DNA of 64,000 bases from Chrysemys picta bellii (taxonomy: Eukaryota; Chordata; Testudines; Emydidae): positions 68,151,468-68,215,467 of the forward strand of contig NC_088796.1 of the NCBI RefSeq assembly GCF_011386835.1. Reading direction: 5' to 3'. Positions 1-9,180 of the stretch are shown here, one piece after another (the stretch's first letter is position 1; each line of letters opens with the position of its first letter). The notes beneath the pieces are model-generated. The model ran no database searches and was not told where the DNA came from. It saw only the letters and a program-made list of their open reading frames with translations. Both the position numbers and the translations under genes were made by a program.

Positions 1-1026
1 TGCAAAATAATGATAAATACTTTCTTCACTGAACTGTTTATGCACTGAATTAGCAAAATAGATGAAAATCAATACCTGTGAAAGAGCTCTATTTAATATA
101 ATGTTAAGCTTGACATTTTAAGTCAAGAAATTTAAAAGTTATGTTTCCTACAGCAACAATAAGTTGGCCACATTGCACATGTGTAGTCATCTCTATCACT
201 TGTACACTATTTGCATTTGCCTTATTATCTCTGCAATATGTCTACAGTAAACAATTCACTTTCTTGATTCATGTGTGTTGATTTTTAAACATTTACCTTG
301 CATTAACAGTTTTAGGGAAAATAAATTCTATAGAATCACTGATTCAAATATATACTTGTATAATCAAGTAACCAAAATGGTTTATATCTGGTGTACTGCA
401 TCACAGATACATAAATATTTACACAGCTTATTTTTAAACCATTTTTTCAATCATGTCACTAGTCTTAAATGAACATCAAATCCATGAAGTACAGAAGTTT
501 TAAAAAGCCATCAGAGCACAAAAATAAATCTAAAAGTTCTCTTTACTGCTGCACCATATCCTCCCCCCCTTCCCCCCCCAAGATGGTCAAACATAATTTT
601 ATCAAATGTAACAAAAGAAATTCACATTCAGCACAATTTCAGCCCCAAATGTAGCACAGTTTAGGGGGATAAGTGTATATAACACAGTTCAAGATTCATA
701 CCAGAAAACTGGTGTCTCTGCAGAGACATTAAAAACAGAGCAGCACCTTAAACCCACACAAGTCGGTAAGCCTGAGAGACCTGGCTCCTCTGTGAACTAT
801 ATAGTATCACATAGATGACGCTGTTTAGTTTTCAATTTAGAATTTTTTTAAACATTGTTTTCATCCTTTGAATATGCAGAGATTGTGCAATATATGTGTA
901 TTTACATGAATGTATAACTCATGTCTGTGAAAGCACTGTCAGTGGTATCTGGTCTGATATTATGAAAGCGTTCAAAATGTTCTTTATTTTAAAATATCTT
1001 TAATTCAACTATAATTAAGTCACTTG
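1..1026. other. AT-rich stretch without a recognised gene
   Basis: Unique-looking AT-rich DNA with short C runs near 565-580. The two short open frames here have no recognisable domain, and no repeat family was recognised. Confidence 0.6.
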
Positions 1027-1231
1027 GGGTATGTCTATACTGCAAAGAAAAACCCACGGCTGGCCTGTGCCAGCCAACTCAGGCTCGGGGGGTTCGGTCC
1101 ATGGGGCTGTTTCACTGCTGTGCAAACTTCCAGTCTTAGGCTAGAACTCAGGCTCTAGGGCCCTGAGAGGGTCCTAGTGCTCGGGCTGGATCCACCCTGC
1201 AAGATCCTAGAGCCTGAGCCCAGAAGTCTAC
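1027..1231. mobile_element. Harbinger-type MITE, truncated copy (MITE A)
   Basis: It begins GGGTATGTCTATACTGC, close to the terminal inverted repeat of the full Harbinger at 29,591 (GGGTATGTCTACACTA). The interior is rich in CTCGGGCT/AGCCTGAG-type segments, as in a common turtle MITE. The far end (around AGAAGTCTACA) stops in mid-element and abuts a second MITE. No clean 3-bp target duplication is visible, so the limits are approximate. Confidence 0.55.
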
Positions 1232-1310
1232 AAAAAATTCACACCCCTGAGAGACATAGTTAAGTCAACCTATGCCTCAATACAGACATTACCGCCTGGA
1301 TCTACTAGAG

Positions 1311-1510
1311 CAATGGTTTTCAACCTGTGGTCTGCAGATCCCTGGGGGCCCGTAGACTACGTCTAAACGGTCTGCAAAAGGTTGACATTACCATAGAACA
1401 CTGATTTTCAAACTGTGATCCGCAAACTATGTATAAGTTTCCAAAGGGGGCTACACCTCCATTCGAAATTTTTTAGGAGTCTGCAGATGAAAAAAGGTTG
1501 AAAACCACGG
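1311..1510. mobile_element. hAT MITE, 200 bp
   Basis: Terminal inverted repeats CAATGGTTTTCAACC and (reverse complement of the right end) CCGTGGTTTTCAACC. An 8-bp target duplication with one mismatch flanks it: TACTAGAG at 1,303-1,310 and TACTAAAG at 1,511-1,518. Eight-bp duplications are diagnostic of hAT elements. It has no coding capacity. It is nested in MITE B. Confidence 0.85.
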
Positions 1511-1553
1511 TACTAAAGCTATGAAAAAAAACCTTCAATTGCTGTAGCAATTG

Positions 1554-1635
1554 CCCCCTGGGACAGGCCATGGCACGGAGCTGCTGGGCCCAACTGCCCC
1601 GGGATCCTCCCGAGCCAGCCGCACTACGCTATGTA
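1554..1635 (+). repeat. About 80-bp diverged copy of CpG-island sequence at about 3,808-3,889
   Basis: Both loci read CCCCCTG, then GACAGGCC, GGCACGGAG, GCTGGGCCCAAC and GCCCCGGGATCCTCCCGA in the same order and strand. Nearly all differences replace CpG in the island copy with TpG or CpA here, the pattern of methyl-cytosine decay outside an island. The copy lies inside MITE B. Which copy is ancestral is inferred from the CpG decay only. Confidence 0.75.
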
Positions 1636-1668
1636 GCAATTGTCCCACTTAGCGCTTATAGCACAGAC

Positions 1669-1994
1669 CACGGGTGGCCAAACTTATTGACACTCCGAGC
1701 TGCATATGACAATCTTCAGAGGTTTGAGAGCCAGGGCATGCCTGCCAGGGCATCAGGAGCCCCAGCAGGTGCACCCCACGGGACTGAAGCCCCAAGAACG
1801 CCCTCCCCATTTGGCAGAAGCACCTACTCCACCACCCCACTGCAAAGCAGAGGTCTCAAGCTCTACACACACACGCACACACACACACACTCTGGTAGGT
1901 GGAGAATTGGGCAGGGCATGGGGGGCTCTGTGAGCTGCACTTTAACGGTAAAAGATCTGTATGTGGCTCGCAAGCCACAGCCTGGCCACCCCTG
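1669..1994. mobile_element. hAT MITE, 326 bp, with a CA microsatellite
   Basis: Ends CACGGGTGGCCAAACTT and (reverse complement) CAGGGGTGGCCAGGCTG are imperfect terminal inverted repeats. The 8-bp target duplication is GCACAGAC at 1,661-1,668 and GCATAGAC at 1,995-2,002, one mismatch. A (CA)n tract lies at about 1,864-1,890. Non-coding, nested in MITE B. Confidence 0.85.
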
Positions 1995-2029
1995 GCATAG
2001 ACATAGCCTATGTATATATAGACTGTTAT

Positions 2030-2735
2030 CATAAGAATATAAAAATGGCCCTACTGGGTCAGATCAATGGTCCATCTAGCCAGTATCCTGTCTTCCAACA
2101 ATGGCCAATACCACGTGCTTCACAGGGAATGAACAGAACAGGTAATCATCAAGTGATCCATCCCCTGTCACCCATTCCTGCCTTCTGGCAAACAGAGGCT
2201 AGGGACACTTCAGAGCATGGTTTTGCATCCCTGCCCATCCTGGCTAACAGCCATTGATAGACCCATCCTCTATTCACTTATCTAGTTCTTTTTTTAACCC
2301 TGTTATAGTCTTGGCCTTCACACAACATCCTCAGGCAAACAGTTCCACTGGTTGACTATGCGTTGTGTGAAGAAATACTTCCTTTTGTTTTAAACCTGCT
2401 GCCTCTTAATTTCATTTGGTGACCCCTAGTTCTTGTATTATTAAGAAGAGTAAATAACACTTCCTTGTTTACTTTCTCCACATCAATTATGATTTTATAG
2501 ATTTCTACGATATCTCCCCCGCCTTAGCTGTTTCTTTTCTAAGCTGGAGCATCCAAGTTTTATTAATCTCTCTTCATATGGAAGTTGTTCCATACCCCTA
2601 ATCCCTTCCATTGCCCTTTTCTGTACCTTTTCCAATTCCAATACATCTTTTTTCAGATGGGGTGACCACATCAGCACACAGTATTCAACATGTGGGCATA
2701 CCATGGATTTATATAGAAGCAATAAGCCTTCACAT
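2030..2735 (-). mobile_element. CR1 LINE, 5'-truncated copy with 3' UTR and C-terminal ORF2 remnant
   Basis: On the minus strand it ends in the CR1 3' UTR (CTGGGTCAGATC and TATCCTGTCTTCCAACA on the plus strand). The frame at 2,495-2,722 gives the extreme C-terminal part of CR1 ORF2, recognisable by [33 protein letters not shown] and LPYEERL, here followed by a frameshift. No reverse-transcriptase core remains. It is a dead retrotransposed fragment. Confidence 0.9.
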
Positions 2736-2891
2736 TTATGAATGTGCTTCTACTTATGGCCCCAATCCTGCAGATGCCCAGGTATACTCAATGTGCGGAA
2801 GGAACTGGATGAACTCAAAGCCCCTTCTAGCCCTATATGTCTATAGCCTTATATTTAACATTACTTGCATGAGCAGCCCCATTTGATTAAA

Positions 2892-3103
2892 TGACAGGTT
2901 TCAGAGTAGCAGCCGTGTTAGTCTGTATCTGCAAAAAGAAGAACAGGAGTACTTGTGGCACCTTAGAGACTGACAAATTTATTAGAGCATAAGCTTTCGT
3001 GGACTACAGCCCACATCCGAAGAAGTGGGCTGTAGTCCACGAAAGCTTATGCTCTAATAAATTTGTTAGTCTCTAAGGTGCCACAAGTACTCCTGTTCTT
3101 CTT
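2892..3103 (+). mobile_element. tRNA-derived turtle SINE with fold-back (inverted duplicate) structure
   Basis: The head (GGTTTCAGAGTAGCAGCCGT, then GTTAGTCTGTATCTG) is the tRNA-like part of the turtle SINE. The body at 2,936-3,014 is repeated in inverted orientation at 3,025-3,103, two 79-bp arms with one visible mismatch around a 10-nt loop. A perfect 12-bp target duplication CATTTGATTAAA (2,880-2,891 and 3,104-3,115) shows that the whole structure was inserted as one retroposed unit. Confidence 0.9.
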
Positions 3104-3115
3104 CATTTGATTAAA

Positions 3116-3499
3116 GTGACTCTTCACACACCTGAAGTTATGCACACACTCAGGAAAGGGTTTGTAGCATGGAGGCCCAGATGTGTTCACTGACTGTGGC
3201 CAGGACATCACAACCCAGTGCCCCCCAGTGCTTAATTGGTAATGAAAAAGGTGCTGGGACTCAAGTAAATTTTTTTTTACGTTTAACACTGATGCAGCAA
3301 GCCCAGAGGTGCCAGGGCTATGACCTGCCAAGCCTCCAGCTTCCAGGACTCCGACTTGGCACACATTAAATATTGAGCCCACCCCCATGTACCCTGCTCC
3401 CCACCACCCTCCCAGGTGCCCCCCTCACACCTATTTCCCACTGTATGGGCCACACCTGCCCCGGTGGCTACCACATCACCCAGGTACCCCACCCCTACT
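3116..3499. other. No gene recognised; transition towards the CpG island
   Basis: Composition rises from average to C-rich. No repeat family or coding domain was recognised. The short frames on both strands are low-complexity or shadows of composition. Confidence 0.5.
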
Positions 3500-4160
3500 G
3501 CCTGGACCATGCACAGCCCCACCCCGCAGCCCCTCCTACGCCCTCGCGCCTCCTGGTCCCTGCTGCCAGCCGCGCTGGCCGATCCCCCGCCTGGGCCTGC
3601 ACAAGCCTGGCCAGACGTGCGGTCGAGACCCGCCATCAAGCCCAGGAGAGGCGGCCCGTCCCGAGGGGGCGGTTCCGGCCCAGGCGCTCCCCTTAGGCCG
3701 GGCTGCGCCGCTCCTGCCCCGCACCGGGCACCCGGGCAAAGGAGTCAGACCCCCGGGGAAACCAGGAAGGGCCGGGTCGCTCCCGCGACAGCCCGGGGGC
3801 CGGGGCTCCCCCTGTGACAGGCCGCGGCACGGAGCCGCTGGGCCCAACCGCCCCGGGATCCTCCCGAGCCAGCCACGCTACCGCGCAGCGGGGGCCGCTC
3901 CCCCGAGCCCGCCGTCCGGTCCGGGCCCTGCACTCACCCCTCCCCGGTCCTGACTTACCCGCCTCCTCCAGGCCGGGCCCCGGCACCAAAGCCTGGGCCC
4001 CCACACGGCCTCAACGAGAGCCAGCCAGGCCAATCCCGTCCCGCTACACCGCCAGAGCCGGCCAATCCCGGCCCGCACTGCGGAGACACCAGCCAATCCT
4101 TGCAGAGAGGGGGCGAGGATTGGAACCCATGGGCCCGCCCCGCTGCTGCCTGCTGTAGGG
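3500..4160. promoter_or_regulatory. CpG island with CCAAT and GC boxes: probable housekeeping-type promoter
   Basis: About 660 bp of GC-rich, CpG-dense DNA, while non-transposon surroundings are CpG-poor. CCAAT occurs at 4,030-4,034, 4,062-4,066 and 4,093-4,097, and its inverse ATTGG at 4,119-4,123. GC-box-like strings occur near 3,666 (GGGGGCGG) and 4,134 (inverse). On the minus strand good splice donors lie at 3,959/3,958 (exon side G, then GTAAGT) and 3,938/3,937 (GTGAGT), which fits a minus-strand first exon starting below about 4,000. No downstream coding exon is recognisable in the window. Long frames across the island are a by-product of few AT-rich stop codons. A plus-strand or non-coding transcript is also possible. 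Confidence 0.6.
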
Positions 4161-4164
4161 TTCA

Positions 4165-4402
4165 AGGGAGGGAGCTAAGCTACACATACAACTAGAGCTC
4201 TCTCTACAGTCACACGCGTCCACCCAGAGCCACCCTCATCCCAAGAGCCACACACACACACACAGAGCTACACTCCATCCCAAAGACACACACAGAGCTA
4301 AATACATTCCTCCCTATACCCACTCAGAGCCACCGCCACAACACAGTTACACTCTACCCTAGAGATACACACAAAGCTACCTCCTTCCCTAGAGCCACAG
4401 AT
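4165..4402 (+). repeat. Degenerate CA-rich minisatellite, block 1 of 3
   Basis: Diverged tandem units built on AGAGCCACACACACA followed by GAGCTACACTCC and TCCCTAGAG, roughly 30-40 bp per unit. The same units resume after the CR1 at about 6,960 and after the MITE at 7,367, so this was one array before the insertions. Confidence 0.75.
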
Positions 4403-4584
4403 ATAAAAACATAAGAACGGCCATACTGGGTCAGACCAAAGATCCATCAAGCCTCTGTCAGTGCCCAATGGCGTTGCCCCAAAGGGAATGAACAAACAGG
4501 TTATCATCAAGTGATCTGTGCCATGTCACCCAATCCCAGCCTCTGGCAAACAGAGGCTAGGGATACCATTCCTGCTCATCCTGG

Positions 4585-4848
4585 CTAATAGCCATTGATG
4601 GACCTATCTTCCATGACTCCATCTAGCTCTCTTTTGAACCCCATTATGGCCTTCACAACACCCTCTGGGAAGAAATTCCACAGGTTGACAGTGTGTTGCA
4701 TGAAAAAATACTTTCTTGTGTTTGTTTTAAACCTGCTACCTATTAATTTCATTTGGTGGCCCCTTGTTCTTGTATTATGAGAAGGAGTAAATAACACTTC
4801 CTTATTTACTTTCTCTATACCACTCATGATTTTATAGACCTCTACCAT
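4585..4848 (-). pseudogene. CR1 ORF2 C-terminal fragment
   Basis: The frame matches the C-terminal tail of turtle CR1 ORF2: [59 protein letters not shown] and a final MEDRSINGY. The same segment recurs at 36,133-36,387 and 45,178-45,400. It is separated from the reverse-transcriptase segment by frame breaks, so the protein is not continuous. Confidence 0.88.
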
Positions 4849-5169
4849 ATCCCCCCTTTTCCTAGCTGAAAAGAGCCAATCTTATTAATCTCTCCTCATA
4901 TGGAAGCCGTTCTATACCCCTAATCATTTTCATTGCCCTTTTCTGAACCTTTTCCAATTCCAATATATCTTTTTTGAGATGGGGCAATCACATCTGCATG
5001 CAGTATTCAAGGTCTGGGCATACCATGGATTTATATAGAGGCAATATGGTATTTTCTGTCTTATTATCTATCCCTTTCTTGATGATTCCCAACATTCTGT
5101 TCGCTTTTTTGACTGCCGCTGCACATTGAGTGGATGTTTTCAGAGAACTATCCACAATGACTCCAAGAT

Positions 5170-6090
5170 CTCTTTCTTAAGTGGTAACAGCTAATTTAGA
5201 CCCCATCATTGTATATGTATAGTTAAGATTATGTTTTCCAATGTGCATTACTTTGCATTTATCAATATTAAATTTCATCTGCGATTTTGTTGTGCAGTCA
5301 TCCAGTTTTGTGAGACCCTTTTGTAGCTCTTCGCAGTCTGCCTGGGACTTAACTATCTTGAGTAGTTTTGTAGCATCTGCAAATTTTGCCACCTCACAGT
5401 TTACCCCTTTTTCCAGATTGTTTATGAATATGTTAAATAGGACTGGGCCCAGTACAGATCCCTGGGGGACACCACTATTTACCTCTCTCCATTCTGAAAA
5501 CTGACCATTTATTCCTACCCTTTGTTTCCTATCTTTTAACCAGTTACCAATCCATGAGAGGACCTTCCCGCTTATCCCATGACTGCTTATTTTGCTTAAG
5601 AACCTTTGGTGAGGGACCCTGTCAAAGGTGTTCTGAAAACCTAAATACACTATGTCCACTGGATCTCCTTTGTCCGCATGCTTGTTGACCCCCTCAAAGA
5701 ATTCTAGTAGATTGGTGAGGCATGATTTCCCTTTACAAAAACCATGTTGACTATTTCCCAACAAGTTATGTTCATCAACGTGTCTGACAATTTTGTTCTT
5801 TACGATAGTTTCAACCAATTTGCCCGGTACTGAAATGAGGCTTACTGGCATGTAGTTGCCAGGGTCATCTCTGGAGCCCTTTTTAAAAATTGGCATCACA
5901 TTAGCTATCCTCCACTCATTTGGTACAGAAGCTGATTTAAATGATAGGTTACAGATGACAGTTAGTAGTCCTGCAATTTCACATTTGAGTTCCTTCAGAA
6001 CTCTTGGGTGAATACCATCAGGTCCTGGAGACTTATTACTGTTTAGTTTATCAATTTGTTCCAAAACCTCCTCTAATGACACCTCAATTT
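5170..6090 (-). pseudogene. CR1 reverse transcriptase segment with altered catalytic motif
   Basis: An open frame of about 300 codons covers the CR1 reverse-transcriptase domain: [86 protein letters not shown]. The catalytic box, FADD in this family, reads FADA here (KFADATKLL), so the second aspartate of the active site is lost. Other family-atypical residues (YLGFQNTFDRV where YLDFQKAFDKV is usual) also suggest neutral decay. The frame closes in AVTT shortly after FNIDKCKVMHIGKHN. Confidence 0.9.
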
Positions 6091-6099
6091 GGGACAGTC

Positions 6100-6958
6100 A
6101 CCCAAAAAGAATGGCTCAGGTTTGGGAATCTCCCTCACATCCTCAACAGTGAAGACCGATGCAAAGAATTCATTTAGTCTCTCCGCAATGGCCTTATCAT
6201 CTTTGAGTGCTGCTTTAGCATCTCGATCATCCAGTGGCCCCATTGGTTGTTTAGCAGGCTTTCTGCTTTTGATGTATTTAAAAAAAAATTGCTATTACTT
6301 TTGGAGTCTTTGGCTAGCTGTTCTTCAAATTCTTTTTTGGTCGTTCTAATTATATTTTTACACTTAATTTGCCAGTTTATGCTCCTTTCTATTTTCCTCA
6401 TTAGGATTTATCTTCCACTTTTTAAAGGATGCCCTTTTGCCTCTCACTGCTTCTTTTACTTTGTTGTTTAACCACGGTGGCTCTTTTTTGGTTCTCTTAC
6501 TATGTTTTTTAAATTGGGGTATATATTTAAGTTGAGCCTCTATTATGGTGTCTTTAAAAAGTTTCCATGCAGTTTGCAGAGATTTCACTTTTGGTACTGT
6601 ACCTTTTAATTTCTGTTTCACTAACCTCCTCATTTTTGTGTAGTTCCCCTTTCTGAAATTAAATGCTACAGTGTTGGGCCGCTGTGGAGTTTTCCCCGCC
6701 ACAGGGATGTTAAATTTAATTATATTATGGTCACTATTACCAAGTGGTCCAGCTATATTCACCTCTTCGACCTGATCCTGTGCTCCACATAGGACTAAAT
6801 CAAGAATTGCCTCTCCTCTTGTGGGTTCCAGGACTAGCTGCTCCAAGAAGCAGTCATTTAAGGTGTCAAGAAACTTTATCTCAGCATCCCTTCCTGAGGT
6901 GATATGTACCCAGTCAATATGGGGATAGTTGAAATCCACCATTATTATTATTGAGCTT
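6100..6958 (-). pseudogene. CR1 endonuclease C-terminal part and linker
   Basis: The minus-strand frame at 6,364-6,958 contains VDFNYPHIDW, the DFN motif of the apurinic-type endonuclease, then LEPTRGEAILDLVL and GNSDHNIIKF, the SDH motif that ends the domain. The linker follows (TAWKLFKDTIIEAQLKYIPQ, PPWLNNKVKEAVRGK). A second frame (6,174-6,401) continues towards the reverse transcriptase after a frameshift near 6,370. The N-terminal half of the endonuclease and all of ORF1 are absent. Confidence 0.85.
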
Positions 6959-7073
6959 TTTATTTTAATAGAGCTACACTTCTCACTAGAGACACACAGG
7001 GAGCTGCACTTCTCCCCCAGCGCTATGCACTCACAAAGAACTACATCCCTCCTTAGAACCTCTCTCACACAGA
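6959..7073 (+). repeat. CA-rich minisatellite, block 2 of 3
   Basis: Continuation of the array at 4,165: AGAGCTACACTTCTCACTAG, AGAGACACACAGGGAGCTGC, CTTAGAACCTCTCTCACACA. It lies between the 5' end of the CR1 and the MITE at 7,074. Confidence 0.7.
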
Positions 7074-7366
7074 GGCCTGATCTACACTAAGAAGTAAGGT
7101 CAATATATTTACATCGCTCAAGGGTGTGAAACATCCATGTCCCTGAGCGACGCAATTAAACCTGCCTAACCCTCTGGTGTAGACAGCACTAGGTCAATGG
7201 GAGAATTCTCCCGTCAACTTAGCTGCCACCTCTCATGGAGGTGGATTACCTATACCAATGGGAGAAGTCTTCCTGAGTGTCAGCATAGGTAGCGTCTTCA
7301 CCAAAGCGCTACAGCAATGCAGCAATGGAGCTGTGCCGTTGCAGCCTTTTAAGTATAGAAAAACCC
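7074..7366. mobile_element. Harbinger-type MITE, 293 bp
   Basis: It starts GGCCTGATCTACACTAAG and ends so that the reverse complement reads GGGTTTTTCTATACTTAA, a degenerate version of the GGCCTGGTCTACACTA end of the 29.6-kb Harbinger. A 3-bp AGA flanks both sides (7,071-7,073 and 7,367-7,369), a plausible target duplication in the minisatellite. The interior has a palindrome around CAATGGGAGAATTCTCCCGT. No coding capacity. Same family as MITE B at 1,232-2,008. Confidence 0.75.
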
Positions 7367-7645
7367 AGAGCTACCCATCTCCCCAGAGCCACAAAGATAG
7401 AGCTACACACAAGGAGAGATCTACTCCCCTTCCTAGAGTTTTTCTCACGCACACACAAAGCTACACCCCTCCCTAGAGCCACACACATGCAGTTACAACA
7501 CTCCTTAGAACCACACACACACAGCTACACACTCTCTAGAGCAACATGCACAAACAGAGCTACTACACTCCTCCCCCAGAGCTATGCACCAGAGATACAC
7601 CCCTGTGTAGAACCATACACATACAACCATACACATACATCCCTA
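7367..7645 (+). repeat. CA-rich minisatellite, block 3 of 3
   Basis: Units such as CCCAGAGCTACCCATCTCCC, CTAGAGCCACACACATGCAG and CTTAGAACCACACACACACA continue the array of blocks 1 and 2. The open frame through this block (7,325-8,005) has proline/serine/threonine-rich repeat translation and is not a gene. Confidence 0.7.
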
Positions 7646-8115
7646 GCCCCAGCCCAGAGCCCTCACCCGTCCTGCACCCCAAGCCCCTGCCTCAACCTGC
7701 AATCTCCTCCTGCACTCCAAATCCCTTGGCCCCACCCCCCAGCCTGGAGCCCCCTCTTGCACCCCAAACTCCTCATCCCCAGCCCCAACCCAGGGCCCAA
7801 TGCTCAGCCAGAGCCTTCACCCCCTCCCACACCCCAACTCCCTGCCCCAGCCCAAAGTCCCCTCCTGCACCCTGAACCCCTCATTTCTGGCCCCACCCCA
7901 GAGCCCACACCCCCAGTTAGAGCCCTCACCCCAACCCCCTGCCCCAGCCAAGTGAAAGTGAGTGAGGGTGGGGGACAGCAAGCCATCGAGGGAGGGGGAA
8001 TGTAGTGAGTAGGGGACAGGGCCTCGGGGAAGGGGTGGGGCAGGAGTGGGGCCTCGGGAAAGAGGCGGGGCTAGGGTATTCGGTTTTGTGCAACTAGGAA
8101 GTTGGCAACCCTATG
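7646..8115. mobile_element. C-rich non-autonomous DNA element with internal minisatellite, left end unclear
   Basis: The right end (reverse complement ATAGGGTTGCCAACTTCCTA) matches the start of a common turtle DNA element. The interior consists of diverged C-rich units (CCCCAGCCCAGAGCCCTCAC, CTCCTGCACCCCAAACTCCT) and then G-rich sequence (GGGGCCTCGGGAAAGAGGCG). The matching left terminus and a target duplication were not found, so the call rests on one end only. Confidence 0.5.
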
Positions 8116-8254
8116 GGGAGAGACAGGCAGAGAGGCACTCCTTACAGCTCTAACCAGGGAGTTGCATCTACCTCTGACAGACACCTGAGGTTTCTGTCTC
8201 TTTTATCGTTTACCAGTTCTGTCTCTTTTACAGTTTACAGTTCACTGTATAGCC

Positions 8255-8590
8255 CAGGGGTCGGCAATGTTCAGCACGTGGCTCGCCAGGGTAAGCACCC
8301 TAGCGGGTCGGGCCAGTTTATTTACCTGCTGACGCGGCAGGTTCAGCTGATCGCGGCCCCCACTGGTCGCGGTTTGCCGTCCCGGGCCAATGGGGGCGGC
8401 GGGAAGCCGCGGCCAGCACATCCCTCAGCCCGTGCCGCTTCCCGCCGCTCCCATTGGCCCGGGACGGCGAACCGCGGCCAGTAGGAGCCGCGATCGGCCG
8501 AACCTGCCGCGTCAGCAGGTAAATAAAACTGGCCCGGCCCACCAGGGTGCTTACCCTGGCGAGCCGCGTGCCGAACATTGCCGACCCCTG
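8255..8590. mobile_element. Palindromic hAT MITE, 336 bp
   Basis: A perfect 8-bp target duplication GTATAGCC (8,247-8,254 and 8,591-8,598) flanks an element beginning CAGGGGTCGGCAATGTTC and ending GAACATTGCCGACCCCTG. The inverted repeat continues inwards through GGTAAGCACCCT, CTGCTGACGCGGCAGGTTC and CGGGCCAATGGG, so most of the element can fold into one long hairpin. CpG-rich. Non-coding. It interrupts a CR1 fragment. Confidence 0.95.
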
Positions 8591-8765
8591 GTATAGCCTG
8601 TCATCTGGTACCACTGAGAACAGTCTAGATCCATCCTCTTTGGAACTCCCTTTCAGGTAGTTGAAAAGAGCTATCAAATCCCCCCCCTCGTTCTTCTCTT
8701 CTGCAGACTAAACAGTCCCAGTTCCCTCAGCCTCTCCTCATAAGTCATGTGCTCCAGCCACCTAC
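8591..8765 (-). mobile_element. CR1 LINE fragment (avian-like subfamily)
   Basis: Read on the minus strand the text gives GACTTATGAGGAGAGGCTGA, GTTTAGTCTGCAGAAGAGAA, ATAGCTCTTTTCAACTACCT and AGATGACAGG, a well-known part of the CR1 ORF2 tail. About 170 bp remain. The hAT MITE at 8,255 was inserted at its edge. Non-functional. Confidence 0.85.
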
Positions 8766-9180
8766 ATGAGTTAGAAGTCTGCACATGGTCCATGTGTAGG
8801 CTTGTAGCACCCTAGTCACTGAGGTTGCTGCAACACAGAGAAGGCTATAGACTAAACTGGAGTCAATCAGCCTGTTACTGATGCGGTTTAGTGACACTTG
8901 GTGGCAACTGTTGGGCTAATGAAGTAATTATCTTAGTAATGTGGAAGATATATAATGGGAGGAACAGGAAGTAAGAGGAGTTTAGAGAGTGAGCTGGGTG
9001 GAGGAGTGACAAGTTCCTCTTTCTGCATATCTATATGATGTCTTGCAAATTTGGTAACTGAGGATTAAAGATATATGTGGTAAAAAAGAAACAGGCTATG
9101 TGTGTTTGTGACTAGGAAACCATGAAAACAGGCTAGGCAGTACTGCTCACAGTATTCCCTGTGACTCTCCCCAGATAGTT
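8766..9180 (+). other. Unclassified stretch; possible LTR fragment
   Basis: A TATA-like GATATATAATGG near 8,947 is followed by a GA-rich stretch and, about 120 bp later, ATTAAAGATATATG, which could be the U3/R outline of an LTR. No TG...CA boundaries or target duplication were found, so this is only a suggestion. Confidence 0.25.

Larger units (their letters stand above)
1232..2008. mobile_element. Harbinger-type MITE remnant (MITE B), interrupted by two hAT insertions
   Basis: Segments such as CACCCCTGAGAGACATAG and TAAGTCAACCTA, and the end AGCGCTTATAG then CACAGACATAGCC, match the family seen more completely at 7,074-7,366. Once the hAT copies at 1,311-1,510 and 1,669-1,994 are removed, with one of each 8-bp duplication, the remaining pieces read in MITE order. 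Part of the middle (about 1,554-1,635) does not belong to the family and matches the CpG island at 3.8 kb. Confidence 0.5.
4403..6958 (-). mobile_element. CR1 LINE, about 2.56 kb, 5'-truncated within the endonuclease domain
   Basis: Read on the minus strand it holds, in order, the C-terminal half of the endonuclease, the linker, reverse transcriptase, the C-terminal region and the 3' UTR ending at CATAAGAACGGCCATACTGG (plus-strand view). It is inserted in the CA-rich minisatellite. Frame breaks between the segments and a mutated catalytic motif show that it cannot move. It is the longest CR1 copy in the window. Truncation at the 5' end is the normal result of CR1 target-primed reverse transcription. 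Confidence 0.93.

Noticed and set aside
3387..3953. 188-codon open frame across the CpG island
   Set aside because: Long overlapping frames exist in several registers on both strands here, as expected from GC-rich sequence with few stops. The product is proline/arginine-rich with no domain.
7325..8005. 226-codon proline-rich frame
   Set aside because: It crosses from a MITE through the CA-rich minisatellite into the C-rich element. Its translation is tandem-repeat composition only.
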